A stretch of 64,000 bases of DNA from Paenibacillus donghaensis (GCF_002192415.1 NZ_CP021780.1:6510001-6574000); one strand, 5' to 3'; positions 43,219 through 52,145 are shown, counted from the stretch's first letter. The notes: a model not told the origin generated them from the letters alone. Numbers and translations: made by a program.

Positions 43219-44241
43219 TCAGCCCTGCCTCACTCCCTGCAGGCCACAGGCAGAGGCAATCAGCTGCAAGGACTTCAGCTTGTCGGGGAAGCTGTGAATC
43301 AGGCTGGCAACCATGATCTCTTCACATTGGTAGCTCTCGGCAAGGACTTCAAGCTGGCTTTTGACTTCTGCGGGTGTCCCGACTACCATCCGTCTGCGGT
43401 TCTCCTGAATGCGGAATAAGTCAAAGGGAGCGTATTTATAACTTTGGGCAATCTCAGGCGAAGGCGTACGGGTGGAAGCATGTCCTTTCTCAAGCAGCAC
43501 AAGCGCCAGATCGATACTGGAGGCTAAGCGGTCCGCTTCCCCGGCCGTTTCGGCACAGACGGCAAAAACAGCCACCATAGCCCGCGGCTTGCTGTCTGCA
43601 ACGGAAGGACGAAAGCTCTGCACATACGCCTTCACAGCTTCAGCGCCTCCGTCCCCATTGATGAATTGGGCAAAAACAAACCCCATTCCCTGCTTCGCAG
43701 CCAGTGCCGCGCTGTCCTTGCTGGAGCCAAGCAGCCAGAGCTCGGGAGCCGTATCCACGGCAGGAGAGGCCAGCAGTCCGGCAAACCGGTGGTCCGGGCC
43801 GGTCTCGTCCTGCAGGTAGCCCTGCAGATCCTGAAGCTGCTGCTCGTAGCGGTCCAACTCGCGGCCCTGGTGGTTCTCCTGCAGCGCCCGGGTAGCCAGG
43901 CCTCCTCCGCCCGGCGCTCTCCCTGCCCCCAGATCAATCCTTCCGGGGTACAACCCCTCCAACACCCGGAAATTCTCCGCTACCTTATAGGCGCTGTAAT
44001 GCGGAAGCAGCACCCCTCCCGAGCCGATCCGCAGCTTGGTAGTTACCGCTCCCAGATGCGCCATCAGCACCTCCGGACTTGAGCCTGCCAGCCCGCTGGC
44101 CGCATGATGCTCCGACACCCAGAAGCGGTGATAGCCGAGCTGTTCAGCCTCCCGCGCAAGCAGAGAGGTCTGCGCCAGCGCTTCGGCCGGCGAGCTGCCC
44201 TCCGATACCGGAGACTGGTCAAGCACACTTAATCTGATCAT
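43219..44241 (-). CDS. LLM class flavin-dependent oxidoreductase
   Basis: Luciferase-like monooxygenase-fold protein of 340 aa (YwcH/LuxA-like group), FMN-dependent; substrate unknown. Typical features: LSVLDQSPVSEGSSPAEALA at the N-terminus, YHRFWVSEHH, and LYPGRIDLGAGRAPGG. I take ATG 44239-44241, seven bases after AAGGAGAG. A short GTTACT-family element (44281-44390) is inserted 40 bases upstream, between gene and promoter or within the promoter, which may affect expression. Confidence 0.9.
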   Translation of the reverse strand: MIRLSVLDQSPVSEGSSPAEALAQTSLLAREAEQLGYHRFWVSEHHAASGLAGSSPEVLMAHLGAVTTKLRIGSGGVLLPHYSAYKVAENFRVLEGLYPGRIDLGAGRAPGGGGLATRALQENHQGRELDRYEQQLQDLQGYLQDETGPDHRFAGLLASPAVDTAPELWLLGSSKDSAALAAKQGMGFVFAQFINGDGGAEAVKAYVQSFRPSVADSKPRAMVAVFAVCAETAGEADRLASSIDLALVLLEKGHASTRTPSPEIAQSYKYAPFDLFRIQENRRRMVVGTPAEVKSQLEVLAESYQCEEIMVASLIHSFPDKLKSLQLIASACGLQGVRQG

Positions 44242-44280
44242 TTCGCCACTCTCCTTTTGAGAAGAATAGAACATTTTATC

Positions 44281-44390
44281 TTTACTGCTTAAGTCCAGCA
44301 AGGTACTATGGGGAAATTCTACCACTATTGGATCTCAGTAAGGCGATTGGATAAGCTTTATGCGAAAGGACAAGAGGCCTAAGTAGTAAC
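44281..44390. mobile_element. Short GTTACT-family element (one type ii unit) with target duplication
   Basis: Left end TTTACTGCTTAAGTCC and right end GGCCTAAGTAGTAAC are imperfect inverted repeats. ATTTTATC occurs directly on both sides (44273-44280 and 44391-44398). The interior has a single unit of the type GGGGAAATTCTACCACTA; a ~50-bp stretch matches the element at 56095-56307 in reverse (AATCGCCTTACTGAGATC). Confidence 0.65.
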
Positions 44391-44423
44391 ATTTTATCTT
44401 TTTTTCCAGTATATCACGTAAAC

Positions 44424-44464
44424 ACAGCAGGCTCCTCCCCCGGTTAATCGGAGAAGGAGCCTGC
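44424..44464 (-). terminator. Hairpin after the vanY-type gene
   Basis: GCAGGCTCCT and AGGAGCCTGC, perfect 10-bp arms with an inner C-rich/G-rich helix. There is only a weak T run on the minus strand, so the terminator role is probable rather than certain. Confidence 0.5.
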
Positions 44465-44519
44465 GCTGCAGCTATACAGTTGTGGGCCTGCGGGCTGATA
44501 AGTACAGCCCAACGTCCAT

Positions 44520-45392
44520 TTATTGAGCAGACACCGGAATTACGTCATAATATTCTTCCAGCGTCAGTCCGGAAGCTTCAACCCGTTCGGCAATGTCCTT
44601 GCCGACATAACGCACATGCCAAGGCTCGTACATATACCCTGTAATCGCTTGTTTGCCTTCCAGATAACGGATAATGTAGCCGTATTCCGCTGCATGCGCG
44701 GCCAGCCACTCCGCTTCCGGCGTGCCTCCGAAACAGCTCTCGGCGGCACATTTGCCGTCACTGCCGGAGATGTCGATCGACAGGCCGGTCTGATGCTCAC
44801 TATAGCCGGGAACCGCGCTATAGGTGCGGGCCTTCTCCTCGCCGTCTCGCTCCACATAAAGGTTGAAGAGGCCTCTCTGGGTGTTCTCCGAGCGGTAAGC
44901 AGACACTCCGGCCAGATAGATGCCGTCCGCTTCCGCACCTGCAAACATTTCCTTCAGGGCGGCGGCCGCTTCGCTGCGCATCATCCGTTTCTCGATTTTT
45001 TCCTTGAAGATAAAACGCACATCGGGATAGACCAGATCCGTAGGCTCGTAGTCCTCCGGCAGCTTAATTTGCTTGTTGACCAATACCGCAATATTGTCAG
45101 GCTGCGCGGCAACCATCACCACACCTTCCTCACCGCTACCCGGCTCATCGGTCTCTATATAAATATCCTCCGGCTTAAGCCCCGGTCTGGGTGTCGCAGC
45201 AGCGCCGGGATCTTCTCCCGCCACTTCTCCTCCGCCTGTACCGGGAGGCTTGCCCTGAAGGCCGCCGTTACCCGATATATCCGTTCCGCTATTGTCCGTG
45301 GCGGCAGGTGCAGGCGACGTATATCTCCCTATCGCCCAACCGGCCGCAAGTACAAGAACTAACAAGAGCAATATTTTCGTTCCTCTAGACAT
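44520..45392 (-). CDS. D-alanyl-D-alanine carboxypeptidase, VanY/M15B family
   Basis: Membrane-anchored zinc peptidase that trims D-Ala from peptidoglycan stem peptides. 290 aa: N-terminal membrane anchor (about 5-25), a Pro/Gly/Ala-rich linker (about 27-75), and a catalytic M15 domain with SAYRSENTQ, the zinc ligands in YSEHQTGLSIDISG (H and D) and the third ligand in EPWHVRYVG. Lone VanY-type enzymes are common in bacilli as cell-wall maturation enzymes and do not imply vancomycin resistance; no vanHAX genes are present. Confidence 0.92.
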   Translation of the reverse strand: MSRGTKILLLLVLVLAAGWAIGRYTSPAPAATDNSGTDISGNGGLQGKPPGTGGGEVAGEDPGAAATPRPGLKPEDIYIETDEPGSGEEGVVMVAAQPDNIAVLVNKQIKLPEDYEPTDLVYPDVRFIFKEKIEKRMMRSEAAAALKEMFAGAEADGIYLAGVSAYRSENTQRGLFNLYVERDGEEKARTYSAVPGYSEHQTGLSIDISGSDGKCAAESCFGGTPEAEWLAAHAAEYGYIIRYLEGKQAITGYMYEPWHVRYVGKDIAERVEASGLTLEEYYDVIPVSAQ

Positions 45393-45440
45393 CTGTACGT
45401 CTCCTCTCCACCTCCTCTACAGGGAGGGCCTAAAAACAAA

Positions 45441-45485
45441 TGTTACCATAGGTTATTGGCCTAACGCCAACATCCTATGGTAACA
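45441..45485 (-). terminator. Terminator of the DEAD-box helicase gene
   Basis: TGTTACCATAGG (45441-45452) and CCTATGGTAACA (45474-45485) are perfect 12-bp arms, with an inner TTGGC/GCCAA pair; on the minus strand TTTGTTTTTAGG follows. Confidence 0.9.
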
Positions 45486-45512
45486 GGTTCTATTTACAGG
45501 TATCCAGCACCT

Positions 45513-47315
45513 TTATCTGGATGTGCCGCGTCCGCCGCTCTTGAAGCCACCGGAGCCACCGCTCCGGCCGCCGCGCGAAGACCCGCCACTGCTTCCAGTG
45601 CCACCGCCGGTGCCGCGTCCGCCCTTGCCGCCGAAGCCGGCTTTACCGCCGCTCTTGCCCTTGCCTTTGGCGCTGCCATAGCCGCTGCCTGGCCCGCCCC
45701 GCGGCTTGCCGCCGGTGTAGGCTCCGCCGTCTGCGCCTCTGGCTACATTCTCGCTGTAGCCAGTGCTCGGACGGCCCTTGCCTACGCCGCGCTGCGCGCC
45801 CGCGCCGGAGACTGCCGCCGGAGCGGCTGGGCTTTCGCCTCTGGAGGCGAAAGCGCCGTAGCCGCCGCCGACTCTCGGCACGCCGGCAGCCTTGGCTGCG
45901 CCCGTGCCGCCCTTCGGCGGCGCGGCGCTGTAGTCGCTGCGCTTGCCGCCGCTGGCCGCGTCACCACGGCTGCGGCGTCCTTCCGCAGGCGCGGCCCAGC
46001 CGCCTGCGTCCTTGCCGCGTCCGCGGCCGCCCTGGCGAGCGCCGCCACCTTCGCGCGGTGCTCCGCCGCTGCGGCCTGCGCCGCGGCTGGCGGTCTTCGG
46101 CCCGCGTCCGGCACGCGCCGACTCGGGCGCTGCGTTCTGGCGGCCTCCATGACGGCCGCCGCCAACGAGGATGCCGCTGAATTCGCCAACCCCGAATTCA
46201 TCTTTCTCATAACGGCGGCGGTCCAGCCGCTGCGAGATGCCATGCTCGATCAGATCCAGGTTGCCCTGCTCGCGCGGGGACACGAAGGTGATCGCCAGGC
46301 CCTTGCCTCCGGCACGGCCGGTACGGCCGATCCGGTGGATGTAGCTGTCCGCATCCAGCGGCAGATCATAGTTGAAGATGTGGGTGATACCTTCCACATC
46401 CAGACCACGTGCGGCTACGTCCGTAGCTACGAGCAGCTGCAGTTTGGCATCGCGGAATCTTTTCATGACGGCTTCGCGTTTGCCCTGGGACAAGTCGCCA
46501 TGCAGCTCATCGCAATCGTAACCCGCTTCACGCAGCGCTTCATTCAGCTTGGATACCCGCCGTTTGGTGCGGCAGAACACAATCGCAAGGTAAGGCCGGT
46601 CGCGTTCGATCAGACCTTTAAGCGCTTCTTCCTTATTGCGGTCAGAGCATTCAATTACCTGCTGCTGGATATTGTCCAGCGGAATCGGCGAACCGCTCTT
46701 GATGATGATGTCCAGCGGCTCTTTCATGTAGTTCGCAGCCAGCCGTTTCACCGGATCAGGCATCGTTGCCGAGAACAGCATCGTCTGGCGGCGGTAAGGA
46801 ACGGCCGTAATGATCGTCTCCACATCCTCCAGGAAACCCATATGCAGCATCTGGTCAGCCTCATCCAGCACCAGCATCTTCACGCCGTCCAGATCCAGGG
46901 TGCCGCGGCGCATATGATCCAGCAGCCGGCCCGGTGTTCCGATAATCAGATGTCTGCCGCCTTCCAGCTTGCGCAGCTGCTTGTCCACATCCTGGCCGCC
47001 GTATACTGCGAGAATCTTAACGTCTGTATGACGCGCCAGCTTGCGGGCCTCCTCTGTAATCTGCAGGGCCAGCTCACGTGTAGGAGCCAGAATCAGCGCC
47101 TGCGGATAAGCCTTCTCGGTATAAATCTTGTCCATAATCGGCAGCAGGAACGCCAGCGTCTTCCCGGTTCCTGTCTTGGCTCTGGCGATAACATCAAGCC
47201 CTTGCACCAATGGCGGAATCGCTTCCTGCTGTACAGGGGTAGGCTTCACTATGCCCTGCCCTTGAAGCAACGTGCTCAACAATTCTGATATTCCTAATTC
47301 TTTAAAACCCGGCAA
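45513..47315 (-). CDS. DEAD-box ATP-dependent RNA helicase with Gly/Arg-rich tail
   Basis: RNA helicase of the CshA/RhlE group, about 600 aa. Core motifs in order: Q motif (KPTPVQQEAIP), motif I AKTGTGKT, PTRELALQ, VLDEADQML, SAT, and C-terminal HGDLSQGKRE, YIHRIGRTGRAGGKG. From about residue 385 to the end it is a very long low-complexity Gly/Arg/Ala/Ser-rich tail (over 200 residues) with many RGG/SGG-type runs, expected to bind RNA. I favour TTG 47315, five bases after GAGGTGGAG, with an upstream TTG (47342) possible. The leader has a 14-bp inverted repeat. Confidence 0.93.
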   Translation of the reverse strand: MPGFKELGISELLSTLLQGQGIVKPTPVQQEAIPPLVQGLDVIARAKTGTGKTLAFLLPIMDKIYTEKAYPQALILAPTRELALQITEEARKLARHTDVKILAVYGGQDVDKQLRKLEGGRHLIIGTPGRLLDHMRRGTLDLDGVKMLVLDEADQMLHMGFLEDVETIITAVPYRRQTMLFSATMPDPVKRLAANYMKEPLDIIIKSGSPIPLDNIQQQVIECSDRNKEEALKGLIERDRPYLAIVFCRTKRRVSKLNEALREAGYDCDELHGDLSQGKREAVMKRFRDAKLQLLVATDVAARGLDVEGITHIFNYDLPLDADSYIHRIGRTGRAGGKGLAITFVSPREQGNLDLIEHGISQRLDRRRYEKDEFGVGEFSGILVGGGRHGGRQNAAPESARAGRGPKTASRGAGRSGGAPREGGGARQGGRGRGKDAGGWAAPAEGRRSRGDAASGGKRSDYSAAPPKGGTGAAKAAGVPRVGGGYGAFASRGESPAAPAAVSGAGAQRGVGKGRPSTGYSENVARGADGGAYTGGKPRGGPGSGYGSAKGKGKSGGKAGFGGKGGRGTGGGTGSSGGSSRGGRSGGSGGFKSGGRGTSR

Positions 47316-47358
47316 ATTCTCCACCTCACTTATATTCTTCAAATTTGGTTATAGAACG

Positions 47359-47404
47359 TGAACTTAAGAATGTTCTATTCGGAGCCCTTTCATTCTTAAG
47401 TTCA
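47359..47404 (-). promoter_or_regulatory. Perfect 14-bp inverted repeat upstream of the helicase gene
   Basis: TGAACTTAAGAATG (47359-47372) and CATTCTTAAGTTCA (47391-47404) are perfectly complementary, 18 bases apart, 44 bases upstream of the helicase start. It could form a stable hairpin in the leader or be an operator. No T run follows, so it is not a terminator in this direction. Confidence 0.6.
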
Positions 47405-47467
47405 TCTTGTACAGCTTAGTGATTCTTTCTAAGTATCGGATCAGGCTTCACCTGCAACAAACAAAAG

Positions 47468-47495
47468 CGGAAGAACCCCACCGGAGTCCTTCCGT
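47468..47495 (-). terminator. Terminator of the phasin-UbiB operon
   Basis: On the minus strand GGAAGGACTCCGG...CTTCC forms a hairpin followed by GCTTTTGTTTG, about 230 bases past the UbiB stop. Confidence 0.55.
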
Positions 47496-47721
47496 CCCAT
47501 TGAATCTTGACCATCTCTTTATTTATAACCATATAGCTCTACAGAGCAATGAAGGCAATGTCTGGGTTAAGTATCTCCCTGCGCGCGCCGACCTGCCGCA
47601 CAGTTTAGAAAGTAATCTTTTACATTGTACTAGATACAATCCCTTTTGTGTGTAAATACACAACATTTATTATTCAGGCAACCCAGCCGCACAGGCATAG
47701 GATTCCCCAATTACAGGACAT
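47496..47721. other. Gene-free stretch after the UbiB gene
   Basis: No further structure is recognised between the UbiB stop and the terminator hairpin. Confidence 0.4.
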
Positions 47722-49392
47722 CTAGAAGCGGCCTGACTTAATAATGGAGAACAGCAGCCATAGGAACAGCAGCAGCGCCACCACTCCGCCGATTTCCACT
47801 GCCGGGAAGTCCCACAGCAGCGACGGTGTGCCCCGCAGGGCGGAACCGACAATCAGGCCGACCATGATAATGCTGAAGGCCAGCAGTACAATGCTGAAGG
47901 ACAGGCGGTTCCCTACCCGGACCAGCTTGCGTTCGAGTCCCTGCAGCTCTGGCAGCCCGACCTCCACCTTCAGCTTGCCCTTGCCGATCAGCGCCGACAG
48001 CTGCCTGGCCTGGGCGGGCAGCTCGACCAGACTCTCCGCCAGATCGGCCACGCCTCCCCAGAGCTTGCGCTGCAGCCTGCCGCTGCTAAAGCGCTGCTTC
48101 ACCAGTTGGCGGCCAAAAGGCTCCGCCATCTGCACAATGCTGAACGCGGGGTCCATGTTTCCCACGACCCCCTCCAGCGTCAGCATGGTTTTGCCCAGCA
48201 TCGCCAGATCGGGCGGAATGACCAGCTGGTGCTTACGGGCGATGCCGAACAGGTCGTTCAGCGCTTTGCCGATGCTCACCTTGTTAAAGGGAACATCGTA
48301 ATATTCCTCCCGAAGCCGGTCCATGTCCTCATGAAGTGCGCTCCGGTCAGCATCCTCGCCGATTACGCCTAACCTCAGTATTGCCCGCACCATAGAATCG
48401 GTATTCTTCCGCATCAGCGCAATAATCAGTGCAGAGAGATGATCCTTCATCTCCTCGCTCAGCCGGCCGACCATACCGAAGTCAATCAGCGCCAGCCGTC
48501 CGTCTGCCAGCACCATGACATTCCCTGGATGGGGATCGGCATGGAAGAAACCATGGATGAAGATCTGTTTCAGCATCATCTCCACAAGCTGCTGGGCAAC
48601 GGCCTTCAGCTCGAAACCCCGGCTGACGAGTTCTTCGGTGCGGTTAAGCGTAATTCCCTCCACATAATCCATGGTCAGCACCCTTGTGGAAGTATAATCC
48701 CAGTGGATATCAGGGATGTATGTCTTGTCCTGGCTGGTCAGCTGAAGGGAGATCTTCTCCGCATTGCGGCCCTCCTGGCTGTAATCCAGCTCCGCGAGCA
48801 GCGATTTCGTGAACTCCTCTGTCATGCGGGACAAGCCGTATTGCTTGGCCCAATCCAGCCGGCGCTCGGCAAGCACGCTAAGATCACGCAGAATCTCCAG
48901 ATCACGGCTCATCGTCCGCAGCACGCCCGGACGCTGGATCTTGACGGCTACAACTTGACCGCCGTGCAGCACAGCCCGGTGCACCTGGCCGATTGAGGCC
49001 GCTGCCAGCGGGGTATTGTCAAAGGATTCAAAGATTTCGTCGATATGCTGGTCCATTTCCTGCTCGACGATCTGCCGCGCGCCGTCCGCAGAGAACGGCG
49101 GCACATGATCCTGCAGCTTCACCAGCTCCTGTATGATCGAATCGGGAAGCAGGTCGGAGCGTGTACTGGCCAGCTGGCCCAGCTTGACAAAAGTTGGCCC
49201 CAGCTCCTCCAGAACAAGGCGGACCCGTTCCCCGAGTGTAAGACTTAGATGAGCCTCCTGCGTCACCAGACGGCGCGGCAGCGAGAGCAGATGATAGAGT
49301 CCCAGCTCCTCCACCATATAGCCGAAGCCATGGCGCATAAGCGCCATGGCAATGGAGCGGTAACGTCCGGCATGCCTGATGCGGACCGCCAT
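47722..49392 (-). CDS. AarF/UbiB (ABC1) family atypical kinase
   Basis: Membrane-bound protein-kinase-like ATPase; UbiB relatives support quinone synthesis or lipid homeostasis. The 556-aa protein has the ABC1 signature KLGQLASTRSDLLP with the KxGQ motif (about 72-85), an Ala-rich nucleotide loop AAASIGQVHRAVL, the HADPHPGNVM catalytic loop and LIDFGMVGRL; two C-terminal membrane segments (about 495-550). Its ATG directly follows, and shares bases with, the stop of the phasin-like gene, so translation is coupled. Confidence 0.93.
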   Translation of the reverse strand: MAVRIRHAGRYRSIAMALMRHGFGYMVEELGLYHLLSLPRRLVTQEAHLSLTLGERVRLVLEELGPTFVKLGQLASTRSDLLPDSIIQELVKLQDHVPPFSADGARQIVEQEMDQHIDEIFESFDNTPLAAASIGQVHRAVLHGGQVVAVKIQRPGVLRTMSRDLEILRDLSVLAERRLDWAKQYGLSRMTEEFTKSLLAELDYSQEGRNAEKISLQLTSQDKTYIPDIHWDYTSTRVLTMDYVEGITLNRTEELVSRGFELKAVAQQLVEMMLKQIFIHGFFHADPHPGNVMVLADGRLALIDFGMVGRLSEEMKDHLSALIIALMRKNTDSMVRAILRLGVIGEDADRSALHEDMDRLREEYYDVPFNKVSIGKALNDLFGIARKHQLVIPPDLAMLGKTMLTLEGVVGNMDPAFSIVQMAEPFGRQLVKQRFSSGRLQRKLWGGVADLAESLVELPAQARQLSALIGKGKLKVEVGLPELQGLERKLVRVGNRLSFSIVLLAFSIIMVGLIVGSALRGTPSLLWDFPAVEIGGVVALLLFLWLLFSIIKSGRF

Positions 49393-49740
49393 TTATTCCG
49401 TACGCGTTTCCGGCAAGGTTCCCTCAAGATGGGAAATGCCCTCAAGCTCGGCCACACGGGCCTCGAGTTCAGCAACCTTCGCTTCAAGTGCAGCGATTTC
49501 GCTGTGCTGGGGCACCTTCAACTCTTTAAGAACTCGCTGAACCTGCTCCTGCACTGCCGTCTTAAGTATTCCGCGCTCTTCTTCGCCGCGTTCTACCAGC
49601 CGGTCAACGAGTGCTTTGGATTCCGAGGGAGCCAGTTCCCCGCGTTTCACGAGTTCTTCCACTACCTTCTCCACTTTTTCCTTGCTGACAATGGTGAGGC
49701 CCACTCCTAAAGAGATCGCTTTTTTGAACAAATCACTCAT
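49393..49740 (-). CDS. Phasin-family/PHA-regulator-like coiled-coil protein
   Basis: 115-aa helical protein starting MSDLFKKAISLGVGLTIVSK at an ATG after GGGAGGAAAG. A hydrophobic N-terminal helix is followed by a phasin-like segment (EKVVEELVKRGELAPSESKA) and a C-terminal coiled coil (IAALEAKVAELEARVAELE). This protein is very often encoded directly upstream of an AarF/UbiB kinase, as here, and is annotated as polyhydroxyalkanoate synthesis regulator phasin; the true role in this pair is not established. Confidence 0.85.
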   Translation of the reverse strand: MSDLFKKAISLGVGLTIVSKEKVEKVVEELVKRGELAPSESKALVDRLVERGEEERGILKTAVQEQVQRVLKELKVPQHSEIAALEAKVAELEARVAELEGISHLEGTLPETRTE

Positions 49741-49858
49741 GGTACTTTCCTCCCAAAGATTCCGCTGTGCGAACAAACGGAAGTTATGGTTAAAGTATAC
49801 CCTATCCTGGCCATTATTCACAAAACAGTCCAGCAAGGCGTTCCGGATTTCCCGAAAT

Positions 49859-50491
49859 TTATCTGTGGATGCGGGCAGCCCAGGTCGCAGCCTGCAGAAT
49901 AAATTTCCGCACTTCCGGATGGCGGAAGGACGGCTCATGGTGACCAGGCATCAGATAGACCACCCGGCCCTGGCCGTAGCTGTGGCACCAAGCCGCAGGC
50001 AGCCATTCCCCTTCCGCTTCATACTGGAGCAGAATGGTCTTCTCCGTGAACGGATCGAACTCAAAGCGATAAGGCTCCTCATCCAGCTGGAAGTCTGCTA
50101 TGCCTTCCGTGATGTCATGCTCCAGCACTCTGAAATTAAGCGGGGCAAACGGCGGATGGCCGGTGAAGCGGCCGCCGATCAGATGGGCCAGCTCGTAGCG
50201 CTTCGCCAGCGACACGCCCGTGTGCAGTACAATCAGACCGCCGCCGCCGCTGACATAGCTGAGAAGTCCCGCGGTTTGCTGAGGCGAAACGGTCTCGTTC
50301 CACAGCTCGTTATAGGCGATGCAGAGATCATAACCTGCCAGATGCTCGCCGAGCATCAGCTTCTTGTTCTCCGAGCACTGTACAGTCAGCAGTTCATTCA
50401 GAATCTCGCTGATCTGCTTGTCCACTCCCTGCAGGGGGTGAAACCGGGGATGGGTATAATCGCCAAGCAATAAACATTTTCTCTTATCCAT
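49859..50491 (-). CDS. ThuA-like domain protein
   Basis: 210-aa protein with the ThuA (class I glutamine amidotransferase-like) fold: LLLGDYTHPRFHPLQGVDKQ, LSYVSGGGGLIVLHTG, IGGRFTGHPPFAPL and the C-terminal YGQGRVVYLMPGHHEPSFRH. ThuA proteins take part in sugar metabolism (3-keto sugars, trehalose); no sugar genes are adjacent, so the substrate is open. ATG after AAGGAGGACC. Monocistronic by position. Confidence 0.88.
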   Translation of the reverse strand: MDKRKCLLLGDYTHPRFHPLQGVDKQISEILNELLTVQCSENKKLMLGEHLAGYDLCIAYNELWNETVSPQQTAGLLSYVSGGGGLIVLHTGVSLAKRYELAHLIGGRFTGHPPFAPLNFRVLEHDITEGIADFQLDEEPYRFEFDPFTEKTILLQYEAEGEWLPAAWCHSYGQGRVVYLMPGHHEPSFRHPEVRKFILQAATWAARIHR

Positions 50492-50534
50492 AAGGTCCTC
50501 CTTGAAGTTTGGTGCGATTGAAGTTTGGTGCGAT

Positions 50535-50752
50535 TTAGAATGTTACTCTAGGACGTTCGGAGTAAATAGATGCGAAAATGCAACTAATTTCAGCTGAAAC
50601 GCCCATCATCAGGAAAATAAGTGCATATCCGCAACTAAATTCGAGTAAAGCAAGCTTATTACGCTAAAAATCCTAAATTAGGTGCGCTTTCGCACTTATT
50701 TCCTCCAAAACAGAAAAAAACGGCTAAATAGATGTAGTTTCGCAACTAATTC
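50535..50752. mobile_element. GTTACT-family element, type i
   Basis: Left part TTAGAATGTTACTCTAGG, then four units: TAGATGCGAAAATGCAACTA, AAGTGCATATCCGCAACTAA, TAGGTGCGCTTTCGCACTTA and TAGATGTAGTTTCGCAACTA. Order and linkers match 4405-4595. The shared terminus is degenerate at both ends. Confidence 0.7.
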
Positions 50753-50914
50753 GGCGGACCGGACCTTACCGCGCGCGGCGTCGCGTTGCATGACGGTGGT
50801 CGACCACATGTGGACCGCTCCTAGGAGACGATCATGGAACTGAATCTGGAGCGTCCAGACCAAGATAGGGAAGTTATGGGGCTTAAACATACACCATATA
50901 CTCTTGCCATCTAG
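50753..50914. other. Gene-free stretch upstream of the ThuA gene region
   Basis: No ORF with a ribosome site and no repeat family recognised, apart from a GTGGTCGACCAC palindrome near 50792. Confidence 0.4.
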
Positions 50915-51736
50915 TTATCGGCTGTTCCGCTGTGCAGCAACATAACGGCCAAGCTCCACCAGCATGCTGCCCATCCGCTCATGCTCAGGCATTACAATCC
51001 GCTGTACGCCTTCATCCTTCAGCGCCGCCGAGGTAATGCGGCCTACGGATACGGCAAGCACCTGCTCATTCAAGGCCCGGCGCAGCTCATCCTGCTTGCC
51101 CTGCTCCCCGGCGAACTCCCACAGGAAGCGGAACTGCGGTGCGCTTGTGAAGGCTACAGCGTCCAGCGTACCTTCCATAATTTCAGCCAGCAGCCTTGCC
51201 AGCGAGCCAGGTTCAGGCAATGTGTGCCGATAAGGCATCAGCTGGCGGACTACTGCGCCCGCCTCTTCCAGCCACTGAACGAGCTGAGGCGCAGATTCAC
51301 CATGCAGCTGAAGCACGACCTCCTTGCCGTTCAGCTCCAGGTGCTGCATTCCGCGGATCAGTCCGGTCGTACTGCCGTCATCGTCGCGGACATCCGGTTC
51401 AATGTCCAGCTTCTTCAGGGCATTGACTGTCTTGTAGCCTCTGGCGGCAATCAGGGAACCGGAGAGCACCGCGCGGAATTGCGCCGTCGTTCCCATACTC
51501 TCGGCTTTGCCTATCAGAGCTGTCAGGCCCATTCCCGTGGTGAGGATCGCCAGATACGGCGGATGGCTGATCCATGAGGAGAGACCGGCCTCCAGCAGCT
51601 CGTCATCCAGAAACACTGTTCCCTGTGCAGGCCGGAGCAGGGCGGTTCCGCCCATATTGTGCACCAGCTTAGCCATCTCCTCTGATTTGCGGGGGCCGGC
51701 GAGGGCGATGGTCATGCCTTGTAATTGCTCTGCCAT
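50915..51736 (-). CDS. Uroporphyrinogen-III synthase (HemD-like), stand-alone
   Basis: Cyclises hydroxymethylbilane to uroporphyrinogen III in tetrapyrrole synthesis. The 273-aa protein shows the two-domain alternating fold: TIALAGPRKSEEMAKLVHNM at the N-terminus, ILTTGMGLTALI, LIAARGYKTVNALK, LQLHGESAPQL, AVAFTSAPQFRFLW and VSVGRITSAALKDEGV at the C-terminus. It is not beside other hem genes, so it may be a paralogue or serve a separate purpose. ATG after GAAGGAGAG. Confidence 0.85.
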   Translation of the reverse strand: MAEQLQGMTIALAGPRKSEEMAKLVHNMGGTALLRPAQGTVFLDDELLEAGLSSWISHPPYLAILTTGMGLTALIGKAESMGTTAQFRAVLSGSLIAARGYKTVNALKKLDIEPDVRDDDGSTTGLIRGMQHLELNGKEVVLQLHGESAPQLVQWLEEAGAVVRQLMPYRHTLPEPGSLARLLAEIMEGTLDAVAFTSAPQFRFLWEFAGEQGKQDELRRALNEQVLAVSVGRITSAALKDEGVQRIVMPEHERMGSMLVELGRYVAAQRNSR

Positions 51737-51830
51737 ATTATCTCTCCTTCATAAAGGAACTCTGCGTTATTTGTTTATCAGTATAATTGCAAAGCAAAGA
51801 AAAAGAAAAGGCCGATTATTGAAAACTGCC

Positions 51831-52024
51831 TCATAAAAAGCGAACAGGACCGCATCTGCTGCTTCCGCTGTCAGCCTCCTGCGGCAGGCAGACGGAAGCG
51901 GCGGCGAGGCCCTGCAGCTCACGGGAAAGCCGGCCAAGATCGGCGGCGGCGGTGATCTCCTCCATGGATGCCAGCTGCTCCTGCGCAGCGGCCGAGATCG
52001 TCTCACTCGCTTTCCTCTGGGACT
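51831..52024 (-). pseudogene. Methyl-accepting chemotaxis protein, C-terminal fragment
   Basis: Minus-strand reading ASETISAAAQEQLASMEEIT ... LGRLSRELQGLAAASVCLP to TGA is the distal methylation helix of a chemoreceptor (SAAAQEQLASMEEI is diagnostic). The whole receptor and signalling domain upstream is missing and there is no start codon. Confidence 0.8.
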
Positions 52025-52145
52025 TAAGTATGATATATTCCGCAGCCTAACTATATAATTATATATCCGGACCGGGAACCCCTCTTTTTACTCTTTTTCT
52101 TCAATATTCTCCTGACATTCAGCATTCCTCCACAAAAATGATACA

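Noticed and set aside
44520..45392. Vancomycin-resistance VanY
   Set aside because: The protein is of the VanY/M15B family, but no vanRS, vanH, vanA or vanX gene is present; a housekeeping cell-wall peptidase is the better reading.
45477..47288. 603-codon plus-strand open frame opposite the helicase
   Set aside because: It is a shadow of the GC-rich Gly/Arg-coding tail; composition is Ala/Arg-rich with no domain, and the helicase motifs on the other strand are unambiguous.
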